NCBI RefSeq assembly: GCF_949628265.1
Contig: NC_088788.1
Location: 21,004,335 to 21,068,334, forward strand
Length of the DNA: 64,000 nucleotides
Origin: Cloeon dipterum
Lineage: Eukaryota > Arthropoda > Insecta > Ephemeroptera > Baetidae
Direction of reading: 5' to 3'
Shown here: piece by piece, positions 37,558-50,900 of the stretch
Layout: each line of letters opens with the position of its first letter
Numbering within the stretch: the first letter of the stretch is position 1
The notes under the pieces: model-generated
The model's database searches: none
What the model was told of the DNA's origin: nothing
The model's input: the letters and a program-made list of their open reading frames with translations, nothing else
Made by a program: the position numbers and the translations under genes

Positions 37558-38413
37558 TGAGTTTTCTCATGAGCTTGGTTCGTTTCCAATTACCGTGTCT
37601 AATCCGATTAAAAGTTTCAAGCTTGAGTCAAGAATAGATTTTAAGGATTTTCAACATAAACATTTCAATCATTTTTTAAAGTAAATGTTGGCTTTATCTG
37701 AATCCTTAAAGAATGGTTTGTGAAACTTCAACAAGGATTCCCTTGATCTAATTTTTGAGATGAGGCACCGATAAAACAAGCAAGAAATATATGCTAAATT
37801 TGTTGCCAATATTCCTATTTTACCCGTCCGCGCGGAATGCAATCATGTATAGACCGGTTATGATTTTTAAAAATTAAATTTATTTGTATCAGTAATTTAT
37901 TAATATCCACGCTTTCAAGCTCAATCTTGATTTTTAAATCTATTAAATTCTTAATAAATGAAGTTGTTAAAATTAACCTATCATTTTTAAAACTTTCTCA
38001 AAGTAATAAAAAACGAGAGACATATTCAGTCCACAGCAGCGTCTTGCTCCAGTTTAGGGACAAAAGAAGCCTGTATCTGTCGTAACTCGCAGTAATGTGT
38101 AATAAAGGTGGTCGAGCAGGCGTGACGAGAAAAGATGGCTGATTTAAAAGTGAAATTTATTTGGCGCAGTGCTGATTGCGCGCAGAGGGCCGATTCCCCA
38201 AACGCGCGGTGGCTGTAATTTGGCTGCGATTCGGGGGGCAATTTACGTCAGTCTCGGCATGCATTTTGTGGAAAGTCATGTCGACTACGAGGCGGCGCGC
38301 GCGGCAACTCAATGAATCGCGCCGAGTGCGCCTGCCTCCTCTGCAACACTCGGCGCGCCGATCGATAGCACCGAGACCCGGCGGGTGAGTCCACTTTGCA
38401 GGAGCAGCCGGCC

Positions 38414-38483
<70 letters not shown>

Positions 38484-41400
38484 CCCTACGCAAAATTTCT
38501 AAATAGCTGCACTCGAACACGCGAAATGCAACCCCTGGGCGGCACCCAGCAAAGTTCAACAAAAATAGTGCTCCTCCCCGCAGACGGAGAATAAACTTTG
38601 CAGCCCTGCGGAGACCGGACGCAGTCCGTTTGTCTTTCTCGTCCTGAATTTGTATATCCCGTGGGTCGTTGGCGTTTTTTTCTCCGGCTCATGTACTACG
38701 TCACGGTCCTGTGCGCTTTTGTTAGCGAAACTTTGAGTGGTAAATTCGTTTCTCGAGCGCATGAGGGGCATCTTTTCTCTCTCACACATGCTCTCTTTGG
38801 AATCTCCAACATGCACGAGTCCTCGGGGTGAGAAATTTTGTTTTGTGGCGGAGGAGCAGATCAAAAGCGCCACCCTCACCGAGGTGACAAAATGATTATC
38901 CCGTCTTAATGAGTCTTGTAACCTCGCCGCTTCAAAATAAAAACCAAAGAAGAGTGGTCTGGAAGGTACGAATTGGAGAGGTATAGAATGGGTGGGAATT
39001 CACGTAATGAATCAGCTTCAGGGAAATGTGGCTTTGTCAGCTTTTCTCTAATAGCGGGAGCGCAGCTAAAGACCTTCAAACTTTTGAAAGTATGCAACCT
39101 GCGCAGTAGTCGTGTGGAGGAATTGCCTAACTGTCGTTTGAACGAGTTAGCGTTGGTAAACAAAAACTGTGCAAGATAACTTAATCTTTTGCGTTTTATT
39201 ATTATTTATATTATTCCATGAGGGAGATTTTGAATAAATCTACTTAAATTTTCTGACGAGTTTCTATAGAAAATATCCAACTTTCCAAATGTGCGGCACT
39301 TGAATTGGGTCGCGTTCAGAAGCCCGAATTTTAGAAATCCGAAAAATCGTGCACAAAGACAGAAAATGTAATAAAGTCCAAATTGCGTAAGACCGAAAAC
39401 CGCCTAGCAGCACTCTCTCGAACAATTGTATGGAATAGCTCGTTAAATTGAGGTTTTATTAAACATGTTTCTATTTCATTTCCTAGCGTGTTTACAAAAA
39501 TTTCGATGGCAACCGCTCTCGCAGGCCATGCAGCTATAGCCTGTGGCAGTCTGGTAGGTAATTTAAAGTCGAATAATTTTTTCCCCAACCATTTAAGGTG
39601 CTTAATAAATTACCTTAAGGCTATTAGATAATGAGGGTTAATTGCACCAAAAATTGGTGTACTACTGTAGTCAGGATGCTAACAATAATTTTTTTAAATT
39701 CGTTTAAATTAAGAATTTTCAAACGATGTTATTGTTTTCTATTTCATTTCCTGGTAGATTCTTGCTTCAATTTTCATTCAAACCGCAATACTTAACATTT
39801 AAAATGAAATCAAGTCAGACAATCGGATTTCATCTATATTTTAAGTATAAAGTTGGCCGCTGTTAAAGGACAAAATCTGTTTTACTTGCGATTATATAAT
39901 GATGAAGCGAAACTGGAGGTGAAATAGAGACTTGGAGAGGTTTCTGCTATATATAGAAACAAAGATTAGCTTTTAACCATTGTGTTAACATTTTGCAGCG
40001 GAAGACAGGTCCAGGAATAGCTGTAACACTCACTCGCGAATATAATCTCAATTTATTCGTCACGTTCAGAGGTGACAAGTTGGTGTGACGCTGCTCTGTG
40101 AGAAAGAGAAAGACGTGAAACGCAAACCTTGGGAGGGTGTTTGGGCGTGCGAGCAGCCCGTCAAGTGAGCTTGTCGCGTATAGTGTTCACACATCCTTTG
40201 CTTGCCGAGTAACGGCGATCTTTTTTTTATCAGTGTGCGATCACGTGTTCGCGACCTTATCGGTCAAATGTACGGCTTCACGCACAATTCGCCGAGCGGG
40301 CGGGCACTCGTTCTCCACCAGCCCCGAGCACGCGACTTGTCTGCTAGAAATAGCATCCCTGCATGGCACGGTGCAGCCCTCCGCTGTACTTGTTGATAAC
40401 GGACGATCTCGTTAGCTTTTCTACAGAAGGAGGAAAAACGTGACTGACAATTAATATGCATGGAACTGACAACTGACGGTGAATTTAGTTGCCGCGCGCT
40501 GTGACCTTCCCCCCCGCGTGGCTAATCCGCCGCAGAGGCCAGCCGTCCAATTAATCTAATAAGCGGACCGTCCGTTGTTATGGACCGTTGAGGGTTTTTC
40601 CTAGTTAGAAAATAGGCACGAGCAAAGCCGCAATAATTCCGTCAATCACGAGAGCCCTTTGATATCTGCAACCCCCACCGGGAAGATTTGATTTGTGTTT
40701 TCAGTCTTTCAGTGCATCAAAGGGCGGCCCGACGTGTTGCTCTTTGGGGTTTCTTTTTGCTCGGTGGCGAAAGCAGGTTGGCCTTGGCAAAAAATCGAAA
40801 TGTCAGAGTGGAGGATTTTGCAAGCGTGTTTCCCCAGATAGCACTTCAAAATCTAGAGTTTTGGGTCACGTTGAACTCTCTGGGGAAAATGAAGAAAATT
40901 TGGACATCAAAGAAATCTTTTACTAATGAAATTTTCCAAGAAACGTGGACATAAAGAGAAATTCAATTAATTAAGGCCTCACGGAAACTTATTCTTGTTA
41001 AGACCGTTTTCAATCTAAAGGGAAACGAGGAAAAGTTTTTAAACGCATTAACTCGATCAATGCGGGTGACAAAAATAATGAAAATTACTTTCAGGGAAAA
41101 CATAAAAAACATTTGCGTTGGCGCGCGTTATAGCAAATTAATTGCAGACTGTATATTGTAGGCAATATGACGTTCTGAATGATTGGCTGACACCACATTT
41201 TATAAATGTTTTGAAATATTGCTAAATTAATAGTTTAGAATTTTAAACTTTTCTTTCAAACAAACATCATATAAATTTGATTTATCATTGCTCAAATGAG
41301 GTCATATTCAAATTTTAACCGTTCGTGCAGGAAGTTTAGGATTTTGTTTCGATTTTCAAATATTTTTCATTGGAAATTATTCAAATATTAATTAAGATAA

Positions 41401-44397
41401 AATATTATTGCTGTAAGTTTGTTAAGTTTTAGAGATATGCATATATAATTTTAAATCCAGAGTAGGGCGTTGGATTTCATTGAGTTGGCTTCTTGAATAA
41501 TTTTGGCTACATTTATTTGTTAGATACTTGGGCGGTACGCGTGAAGTTGCAATAGAGGAGAACATGAATGAATGACGTATGCTAAACTTGCAAATTATCG
41601 GTTTAGGAAATAATGCATGATTGGAAGTCTCATCACGCAATGCGTTCTTTGAATGTCCCCATACATGGCGTGTACCGCGCATCTTCCTTAATTAATAGCC
41701 GGCCCAAAACGAGACTAGGTAACGGAGCCAAGGTTACGCCCTCAATCGCTGCAATTTTTGGCAAATCAAGCTAATGGACGAGCACGGACCGGACTCTCAT
41801 CACGCTGAGACGCAACATAGTTAATGAAGCCGTGTGGGGCAATCGTGTCTCCTTGCCTGCACGATCTTTCTCTCACAGCTTGCTCCCCGTCCCGCAAGCG
41901 AACTGAGATCGATCGATCTTCCCGCAGTCGCGGCGTGCATTATTGACGCGCTCATCTGCTCCCCCTTGAGCAAATAAATTTTTAAAGGCCGCGAACGCCG
42001 CGAAAGGATCGGATCCTTATCGCTTAACCTGCCTTCCTGCGTGGCCCGAGAGCGCAACCCTCCCCCAGCTCACAAATTATCAGCGCATCTTCGACACGTG
42101 TGCAAATTTATTCATAAAAAGTATCAGGCGCATCGACCAACCTGAATTGAATATATATGGGGCATTAACGCACTCACAGCGATCGGCGAAATTTATTCGA
42201 ACGTCATGAGGTGCATGTGAATTACAAAAAGATGAATGGCATGGAAAACCAATTTATGGATGCGTTCTGTTTCATCTGGCAGTGAAACCAGACGTTGAAG
42301 TTTTAGATTTTTTAACAAAGGTTATTAGAAAAATAGCATATTAATTTTTAAGGGAAATTTTTTGGCTTTAATAAATTAGTGTTTAATATTTAAATTAGTA
42401 AAATTTAAATGTGTATCTCAACTCTGAACCCCCTGATCAATTATTACAATATAAACATCTAGTTTTTAATAAAAACAAGCGTTGGGCTAAGATGCTTTTA
42501 CTTTTTTCGTTCTGTGTTACAGTAATTTATAGCTCAGTTTTACATATGAATTTGACATTGTTCTTAATAAAAATGAGAATGATAGTTCTGAATCTGAATT
42601 CAGGAAATTTGGAAATTTTAGCCGTGCCATGCAGTTAATCATCACTCGCTATATCTTATTTTGTATTTTGTCATTGATTTATAGCCATTTAAAATTCTGT
42701 TTCCGCATTTTTGGCATTTTAGTTCACGTTAGTGACTCAACTAGCTTCGCGTGAGAAATTTTCCGCCCATTGCGCGATTTTAGTTGCACGCTCGGGGAAA
42801 AGGGTGCTATTGAAGTGCGGTGACCCTCGCACATATATTTGGTTTAGTGTATCGCACTCGCCGTGGCAGATGCGCAGTGACACGATTTTAAAGTGCGCTA
42901 TAGCTGGCAATAACATAGAGTGAATGTTTTGTTTGTTTTGATGGGGCTGCTTTTTGCAGATACGGCCACCACTCGGCCATTTATATGTATTGTTGCTATG
43001 CTCCCCGATGGTCGGTGTGTCTTTCTTTCGCTCTGCAGCGCCGGGAGATGTGCGCAGAATTCATCTGGCTCACACTGCAGAATTGGGGAGAGAAAGAATG
43101 CCGGAAAAGATGGCCGATAAGTTAAGACTCTCTGACTGTGAGGAGGGCGAGACGCCCGCTTTCCGCAACACGCCGATCAATTGGCTGTAATTGATCTAGC
43201 CGCCTCTGGAGTGGACTAGACGGCCCGTGTCTCGTTCAATTGTCTGCACACCCCCTGGCGTTAGCCAGCGAATCTGGCCAATTCACGTAACGAGAAGCCT
43301 TTAATTATCGGATCAGAAAACGGACAGCGGAGGAACTGATTGAGCAAAACGCAATATGGTATTGTCATATTGCTTAGGCGAACGAGTTGTAAGCCGTGAG
43401 TTTGGCCTCACTACCGAGCTGCTAATTGACTGAGCGCAAAAAATAGGATTGTGCCTGAGAGCGCGTTGCATGGCTTCGGGAGCAGCAAACTGAATTATGC
43501 GACCCTTCCAACAACTCCACCATCTGCATGCCCGTGCAGCCTTTGCGAGCACCGCGCGCGATTGATCTGCTTTCCGCGCGCGCGACTGTTGGCGATTTGG
43601 GTCAGCGCCCCTGCACCGTGCGGTCCGAACTTGTGATGAAAGAAAATAGTTTTTCGGAAGGTAAATGAGGAGGGAGCAGGGAGGGAGGGGCGAGTGTTTA
43701 CCTGCCAACCCTGCAGCAGGAGGCTTCTGTCAACAGTCCGTAACCACATGACGGCGTCGCCCGCCTGGAAGTCCTTGAGCTTGCGGCACTTGCAGTGCAA
43801 ATACAGCCCCAAGCACTTGAGCAGCTCTGAGGTGGACGCCTGGATGACCGTCTTGCGCGGGGCGCCGGCGGTGGCCGCCGAAGTCGCGATGGGCACCGTC
43901 TGCGGCCGCTGTTGGGCCGAGGCGGCCGGCACGAGGACGACGGCCGGCGGGGCCGACGGCGGCGGTGGCAGCTGTGGCTTAGACACGAGCTTGTTATCGG
44001 CATTGTTGTTGGCGGTGTTGAGGTTGTCCTTGGGGTAGTAGCAGGCGATCGCTTTGTGGATGTTCTTGTTGTTGTCGACCAGCAGCGGCGGCGGCTTGTA
44101 GGCGGCCGCCGCCTTTAAATTATTCTTGTTGTCCAGCTGCTGCTTCTTCTTGGTGGAAGCGGCCGTGGAAAAGCGCTTCCAGCTGAGCGCGTTGATGAAC
44201 AGCGAGTGCTTCTTGAAGTTGTTCTTCTCCAGGGCGTTCTTCTCCGAGATAATGTCTTGGTTGCTGTTGGCGTTGTCCAGCGGCTGCTTGTTGTTCTTGA
44301 CGTTGTTCAGCTGCTCGTAGCTGAAGTTGTTGAGCGTGAACTCGGAGTAGGGCGGCCGCCGCTGCTCGCGCGGACTAAAGCTCAGCACGGTGCCCAT
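34922..44397 (-). CDS. CDK5R1: cyclin-dependent kinase 5 activator p35 (CDK5R1 / Cdk5alpha), 384 aa
   Basis: Two coding exons on the minus strand, 43702-44397 (232 codons) and 34922-35380 (153 with TGA), join in phase 0 across an 8,321-bp intron. The protein starts [10 protein letters not shown], the conserved N-myristoylation and membrane-targeting start of p35. [14 protein letters not shown] (residues 72-85) matches the basic region of vertebrate p35. An Asn- and Pro-rich linker follows. The CDK5-binding cyclin-fold begins at about residue 187 with [18 protein letters not shown] and continues with [15 protein letters not shown]. The second exon carries [36 protein letters not shown] and [20 protein letters not shown]. 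Family knowledge: p35 binds and activates CDK5 in postmitotic neurons, controlling migration, axon and synapse biology. The C-terminus has an extra His/Gln-rich tail ([17 protein letters not shown]) absent from human p35. The intron position, right after GWQ, is typical of insect orthologues only as far as I can infer. Confidence 0.96.
37491..37557. repeat. GA microsatellite, about 67 bp
   Basis: A nearly pure AG/GA tract on the plus strand with a single GAAAG interruption near its right end. It lies inside the CDK5 activator intron and is opposite in sense to the CT tract 860 bp further on. Confidence 0.92.
38417..38480. repeat. TC microsatellite, 64 bp
   Basis: A pure TC tract on the plus strand, complementary to the GA tract at 37491-37557. 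It follows a GC-rich block ending in a donor-like GTGAGT. Confidence 0.92.
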
Positions 44398-45868
44398 GGT
44401 GGCCGTCCTGCTGCTGCTGCTGCTGCCCTTCCTGCCAAGCTGCGCTGCTGCCTTGCCTGGCCACTGCTCTCGCTCGACTGCGGCGCCCGCCGCCTCTGCC
44501 GCCGCCGCCGACCCGCCCCACTGCGCAGGTCGCCCCGGACGGAAAATCAATGTCTCCCTCGGCCTCCCTCTCGCCCGCACGCGCGCCCCGCAAATTTGAT
44601 TTGCCCGCTCGCTCTCTTCGGCCCTTTTCCTCATTGATTATTGACGATGCGGCCCTTTGCCGGTAGCATCCTCCGCGTCCGACGCGATAAACAGGACGGC
44701 AAATTTTGTCCAACGACCTTTCTTCTTCCCTTTTGCGCCTCCGATCGATAAGCTACTGGCTGAATTTTTCACGATCGTGGCAATTTACGTTTATGTCGCC
44801 CGGCCGCTCTATGCATTATTCGGCGGCGACCACCGCTAACCGCCCATCGTCCGTCGAAGGCTCGTTCCGTAAATTGCACTCGAGGTGTTTTCATCTGCGC
44901 CCCTCTTGGGAAATACATAAGAATTTCATCCTGCGCCGTTAAATATTTGACGGTCCAGCACCGAGTGACCTTTCAGCGCGCTGCAACGCGCCCAAAGTGC
45001 ATGCTTTCAGACTGATTGAGTTTCAGCTGCCTCAGCACAGCAGTGGGAATAATTAAAAGTCTCTACGTTTATTTCAATATTGAACAGTTGCATTGCTTTT
45101 TTTATACAATGCTGACTCTTTATTTATATTTAACTTACTAAATAAACAGTGATAACTTGGGTGCATATGTAATTTTTTTACATAGATTTATTTCTTACAC
45201 TCTTTGCTACCAATAAAATTATGAGGTTTTACATGCAATGCTATGATCCTTTGTTTTGCAATCAACCTTTCCCAAAGACAGTGCATAACGACAAATCCGT
45301 CGGAATGTTGTGCAATAATAATTACAATAAGCTATATAACAACCAAGGGAGAATATTCCTATCAAGGCTAGAGCATGATTATAACAACATTCTGCGGTAA
45401 CAATGGAAGAGAAATGAAACCACCAAATGAATGAATACTAATATTCAGGCAGTTTTAATATCCGTGCAACAACAATACGTCGCATAAAAACTGAATTACG
45501 TTAGATAGTCAACAAACAATATACAGTCGCAGAATGTCACTCAGATGAGAATCCGACACTTGCGGAGATAGCCGTGTCACGATATATTTTCTGTTAGATA
45601 AGCTCTGTATTTTTGCTCGTTCAAACAAAAGAAAAACTGAATAAGTTGCGCTGCTCTGAGAAAGAGATCTTTCAATTTGTCGTGGAAAGAGGCTAATTGA
45701 ATTTTCCGCCGCTGGAACTGTTCCAAGAGGCGATGAAATCGCGCGCTCGTCAGCATCTCGAGTGACCGACGCGGAGATGAAAGACCTAATCTAATTATGC
45801 AACCAGTGCGTCGGCCGCGTTGGGCCGGTTGCGGCGCTATCAAAGTCCAAGACGCGATCATTGTTCTC
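44398..45868. promoter_or_regulatory. 5' leader and promoter region of the CDK5 activator gene, then Gr 3' flank
   Basis: The 44398-44680 part is very GC-rich with CTG/CCG runs and probably holds the 5' UTR and promoter of the minus-strand p35 gene. From 45000 to 45570 the sequence is AT-rich with no gene. The part next to 45869 would be the 3' UTR of the gustatory receptor. Open plus-strand frames over 44206-44637 are shadows of p35 and its leader. Confidence 0.4.
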
Positions 45869-47725
45869 TTACGAAAGCCGCAGATTGTGGAACTGAAGGA
45901 GAATGACCACGTAAGTAAACACCGTCGAAACAACCTGCCAATTTTCACATGTGAATAATTTCGATGAATGTGGAGTTTTAAGAGCACATACCGATCCGAG
46001 CGTCCCAAAATCGAGCGTGTACATGCCGTAAATTGAGAGTGTTGTTGAGTCCATATGCTGCAACTGGACGGAAAAACGCAAAATCTGAATGCATTGAGTT
46101 AATTTTCATTTCTTATTGGTTAAGCTAAGTAAAGACCTCGTCTTTTACGTCCTGGTTTTCGCGTATTTGTTCAAGAGTTTGAACTATGGGTCTGGCCCTC
46201 TTTGCCTGAAACAAATTTAGCTTTGACATAAAATGAAAAGGATATATAGCTAACCTCCTTCGTAGAACCACTGCAAGCAGAAACAATGAGATAGAACCGT
46301 CCGAAGTTAATAGCTCCCCAACACATGCAGTCGAAAACGACAAAAACTTTGAAGCCACCGCTCAAACTGTTGAAACGAGATGTTTGGTATGCATTATTAA
46401 TAATACACTTTAGTAGGTCTGAGCCCCCTTTTGGAATTTCAGATAGCATTGCCCATTTTTAAGGTATTTTTCATTATGTTTTAATAAAAATTAAAAAATT
46501 ACCCATTTGGCCATTATTATTTCATCAGGTTTTTCCAATTTTTATACATTATTTCATAAATTAACCCTCACCTTTCCATAGATCTAGCACCGAGAGAGTC
46601 GGCAGCATTGATAGATGAGTAATACACACCCTGCACCATGTCGAGGTTGTTCATAGCAATTGTCAAGACGAGGCTGCTCTGGAACAATCCACAAATTTCT
46701 GCGCCCATGTCGCATACGTTGTGGTGGCATTTGCGCAAAATTTCCAACCTCTGCACCTCTTGCGAAGACTTCATTGGCATAAGTAAAAGAGCCTTTAAAT
46801 CATAACAATCAACAGGAATACTTCAATTTTTATTACATTAACATGTTTATTAAAAAAAATGTAATGCAATATCCAGATCCAGAAGCGTGCTAATTTAGAA
46901 AATTTTTGTTTTTAATCGTTGAGATTCGTTTTCAAAATTTTCTGTGCAGGAATTTATGCTAGCTTAAATGATTGATTTGGTTGCTAAGCTCCGAGGTATA
47001 TTAAAAACCCTACTTTTTATTAAAAAAAAAAATAACTAGATAGTTAACTAAACCATCCAAGGAAACAAAAAAGAAGGATAAGCAAATAAAGTATTTTATC
47101 GATAAAATTTAGTGTACGGAATGTTGACCTCGAGTTGCGAGTTGATATCCTGGAAAACCCATTTCTGCATCTGGACGTACGTTCTGAACTGCTCTTCGAT
47201 GTGTATTAGCGTTAGACGGTTGAAAACGGACAGGCATTCGAAAATAGTGACATAGAACTCTTTAATATCGTAGTAAATGCCGACCTCTTTAACGGACCAA
47301 TAAACGACAAAGGGCCAAAAGATGGTCAGAAAACGACGCACGCGTTGACTTAGCCTCTGGGCCAACGAAACGCCTAGCAGGTCGCAAACGTCATCTAACT
47401 TGGCTTCAAGGTCAGAGATCTTTTGGCTGCTGTTGAAAATGTGCATCAGGACGGTACAACACGCAGAGGACGAGAGCAGCGTGAAAATCAAGCCGACAAA
47501 TGTGATGGTCGCTGAGGTGAAGTCTCCCTCCTGCACGAACTTGGGAATTTCCTTCAATCGGATGCTAGTAGCTTCGAACGAGCAGTAGATGGAGAAAAAC
47601 ATCAAATAAACCAGGCTCCACACCAGATTGAATGCCCTGAAGGGTAGAAGGCCTAGGGGAGCAGCTCCGAAGGCAAGTGAAGACCACCACAGTGGCCGCA
47701 AACCATGGAACATTTCAGCACCCAT
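45869..47725 (-). CDS. insect gustatory receptor (7tm_7 family), 378 aa
   Basis: Six minus-strand exons: 47129-47725, 46572-46792, 46255-46366, 46137-46205, 45992-46063 and 45869-45934. Phases are 0, 2, 0, 0 and 0, and they give 379 codons including TAA. The N-terminus MFHGLRPLWWSSLAFGAAPL has the look of a Gr start. Membrane segments are visible at residues 33-50, 71-93, 131-148 and 157-176, then in GLFQSSLVLTIAMN and FKVFVVFDCMCWGAINFGRFY. The final exon ends FTYVVILLQF, the TY-x5-QF signature of TM7. Family knowledge: Grs are seven-pass, intracellular-N-terminus ligand-gated ion channels of taste and some smell neurons. The three small 3' exons split at phase 0 are typical of the family. 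The first donor (GAG/GTCAAC) is weak, so the exon 1-2 junction is the least certain part. Ligand cannot be inferred. Confidence 0.88.
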
Positions 47726-47923
47726 TGCGCTGCAATACTAAGTTAATATCGGAGTGGATGAACTGAATATCGATTTAATTATCAATCCACCGAAATAGAC
47801 GTTAATGAATTACATTACAGCTATCAACAAAAGAAAATTAGTTTAAATGGTGGAGGATCAATAAGAAGTACAAATAATGGATTACTTTAGAAAAAGAATT
47901 TTTATAGGAATTTGCTGAAGACT

Positions 47924-50900
47924 TCAATCAATGCCGAAAATCACGTTGTTCATGAAAATTTCATCCTCCTCCATCGGGAACTGAGGGGGTTGCACGACGA
48001 GCTGCATTTGGGCGCCGTCGTTGTTGAGTCTGCGCTCCGACTGACCTGCAGAGGTGCGAATTAACTTTCAAACCAATTCATAAACGAGTCCCCCACCCGT
48101 GAGCGTCATCCAGCGCATGAGGAAGCTCATCTGGCTGAGCAGAATGAGATCGACGTCCTGCGTGAGGTGACCGACGAGCAGGCGGACGGCAGAAAAGCGC
48201 GTCGGCTCAAACACAGTCCACCTTCGCCGGGCCAGGCGCCGACCCCACGAGACGAGCACGTATAGGCCGCAAGGAACGCGGATCCAGAACCACGAGGAAA
48301 GCCTCCGCGGGTAAAAGCTGAAGATCTATTTGTAAAATTATTATTAAACGAAAAATGTAAAAAGAAAGCGTGAGGAATGGAGGATGTCATCGTTTTAAAT
48401 ATTGATTTTAGAGCAATAAGTAAATAAATAAATAAATAAATAAATGGAGAAAATTCTCTAGTTGGAGGTGGAAATTTTGTATACATTTTTTCTGGCCCTA
48501 CAAATAAATTTAAAATTTCCACCTGCAGCAAGGGAATTTTTTATGAATTTTTGCTTTAAAATTATTCTTATAGTCGGTCTCTCACACGAAATGGCAGAAT
48601 TTAAATACCTTCAAATTCACATGAAAATCAATACATTAAAAGGTTTGATATTATAAGCCATATTTTGGCATCATGGACTCACAATCAATTTTTCAACTGC
48701 TCTCTGTGAAGTTAGTTATCGTTATCACTCTTGAGGTGAAATTTGATCATTGTTTAGCAATAAAAATTGCTCCTAAACAAATAGAAGTGCTCCCTGACTG
48801 ATAAAAATTTACAAATAATTTTTGGATCAAAATTGCGAAAGTCGTTCACTTCTATAAAGGAAACCGAAAACTAAAAAAGTCTTAATATTTATTTGCAACT
48901 TTCTGCAATCAAAAATGTATTTTTCTGAGTTTGAATAATTGGTACTTCATTCTTACATTTCCGAAACAGTCGATAAAGAGCAGAGCAAACATGCTTCTCT
49001 GGATCCCCCAGTTGCAGACGAAGGTGCTGCAGAGAACCAGCACGACGACGAGCACCATTTTGTGCTCGGTTGGCTGAATGAAGTATAGATAGCCAAGGTA
49101 GTTGATCAGCAGGTTCACGTCACTCAGGATGAAAAGCACGAACGGGAGTTGGCCGAGGAGAAGCGCACGTTTCAGCACGGGCTGGCGCCCAAGATAAGAG
49201 AGCACGTTGTTGGAACAGTTTGGCTTTGAGAGGGGAAACTTTTGCTCGAAAATTGTATTCATATCAATTGTTGAAAACTAACCACGTAGCGCTTTGAGTC
49301 GCCCATTCCGTCCTCGTCTGGAGGGAACATCTCCTAAAATACAATATTATTTACAATGAATTCTGAGAAGCAAAATATAATTATAAAACATTACAAAGCG
49401 AGAGCAATTGAGCTTATTTTTTGGATGGCCATAATTTATTTTACGATCTGGACATTTATATTTAATTTTATTAGAAATATATTCTGATTGGCAATCTGAT
49501 ATATTTTTAATTTAATGCTGAACAGATAGAACATTAATGCTTGTGAATCCCTTTAAGAAAGACTTCGATAGAAAGTTAAATATGTTGGTTAGTCGCTTGA
49601 TCCCTTATTTATAATATATCAGGTTTAGAGGTAGAGGTTTGACGGGATTTTATAAAACCACTAAGTTCTGGTTTTAAATCCAAGATAATTATGTCTTCTG
49701 CAGACCCCAAGTCGAGGAACAGTATTCATAATTTTTTATACTCTCACTGTGCTTTATAGAGATTAACCTTCCAAGAGTATTATTTAAATTATAAAAAAGT
49801 CCCTGCAGCCTGATAACTTAATGAGCAAATTATGAAAAAAGAGAACATGATATGATACTGTACAAAAGAGACAGCTGATGTTTTGTGTGTTGACATGTAT
49901 GCTGGCTGTGTCAGTTTTTAGTCAGTCACTCTGCTGTCGGCACCTCTCGCTACGGCTTTGTCGGAAATTTCATTATTCGCATCCCTTTCCATCCCTCGCT
50001 GTCGCCAACCCCTTGATTGTTAGCAGCCATGTGTGTGCATAACCTACGGTTTCCGAGCGTCAAACAGCGGACGAGGTAATAAGAAGCGAGCCGCACCCGG
50101 CTTTTAATTTCGAACAAAGGGATGCGTGCGGTAGCGGTGGAAACGAGGGTTTCATTTTTTTCAGCGCATTCCCACAACAAGCGCTCCGAACTTGTTTGTC
50201 TATAGTCTAGAGTAAGGTCCGTGTATGAATGCTTTTTTTTGCCGCAAGTCCTTGACGATTGGATTGATTTTGTGATTAGCGAAGAGTTGAATTTCACATT
50301 AACCGAGTAGAAAAAATTCATTTGATTACGTCAGCAAATCGACTCAAATTAATTGATTTTCCGCTTACCGCCTCTACAAAACTGACGGAACGCGAAATAT
50401 TCCCATACATAGTTTTCAACACCAAAAATCAAATTTATTTTTAACAAATTTAAGTCTATCAATTAAAAATAAAGAAAAGTAGTATAAATTTTGAAATTAA
50501 TTAAAATGTCGTACAATCCAGGTCACTCTAGACAGACTATCATAATTTTAAACTAAACTTCGAGTTTCGAAAAATTTGTCTTATTGCCTTCGAACTATGC
50601 ATCTCTATAAGCATATCAAATTTGTTGATAGCAGAGTTCTTCAAACATATTGTTAATAAGCCTTTTGCTTGTTTTAGTTCAACAAATCTCACAATCATTG
50701 TGACAGTCCTTAAAATCTAACTTACGTTAAATGAAATTAGTATAATGTACACATATTATTTCCTATTATAATTTACCTCAAACTCTTTGAACGCTTGCTT
50801 TTCAAACTCGTTGTAGACGTAGTAGAGGATCATGGTGGCGACCGGCTCGCAGATCAGCCCAAGCAGATAAAGCCTCTGGGCTTCAGGAGTGAAGCTGAAA

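Larger units (their letters stand above)
35381..43701 (-). other. 8.3-kb intron of the CDK5 activator gene
   Basis: Donor CAG/GTAAAC at 43702/43701 and acceptor TTCACAG ending at 35381. I see no nested gene I can support. It contains opposed GA and CT microsatellites at 37.5 and 38.4 kb. GC-richer blocks occur at 38170-38400 (with a plus-strand donor-like CGGCGG/GTGAGT near 38387), 40080-40600 and 41800-42060; these could be enhancers or alternative first exons. Long AT-rich stretches lie between. Confidence 0.5.

Noticed and set aside
44206-44637. 143-codon plus-strand frame rich in Leu/Val
   Set aside because: Antisense shadow of the CDK5 activator first exon and its GC-rich leader.
47075-47180. 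Single-exon Gr ending at the TAA near 47096 instead of splicing
   Set aside because: That ending lacks TM5-TM7, whereas four downstream blocks supply TM5, TM6 and the TYVVILLQF motif in phase.
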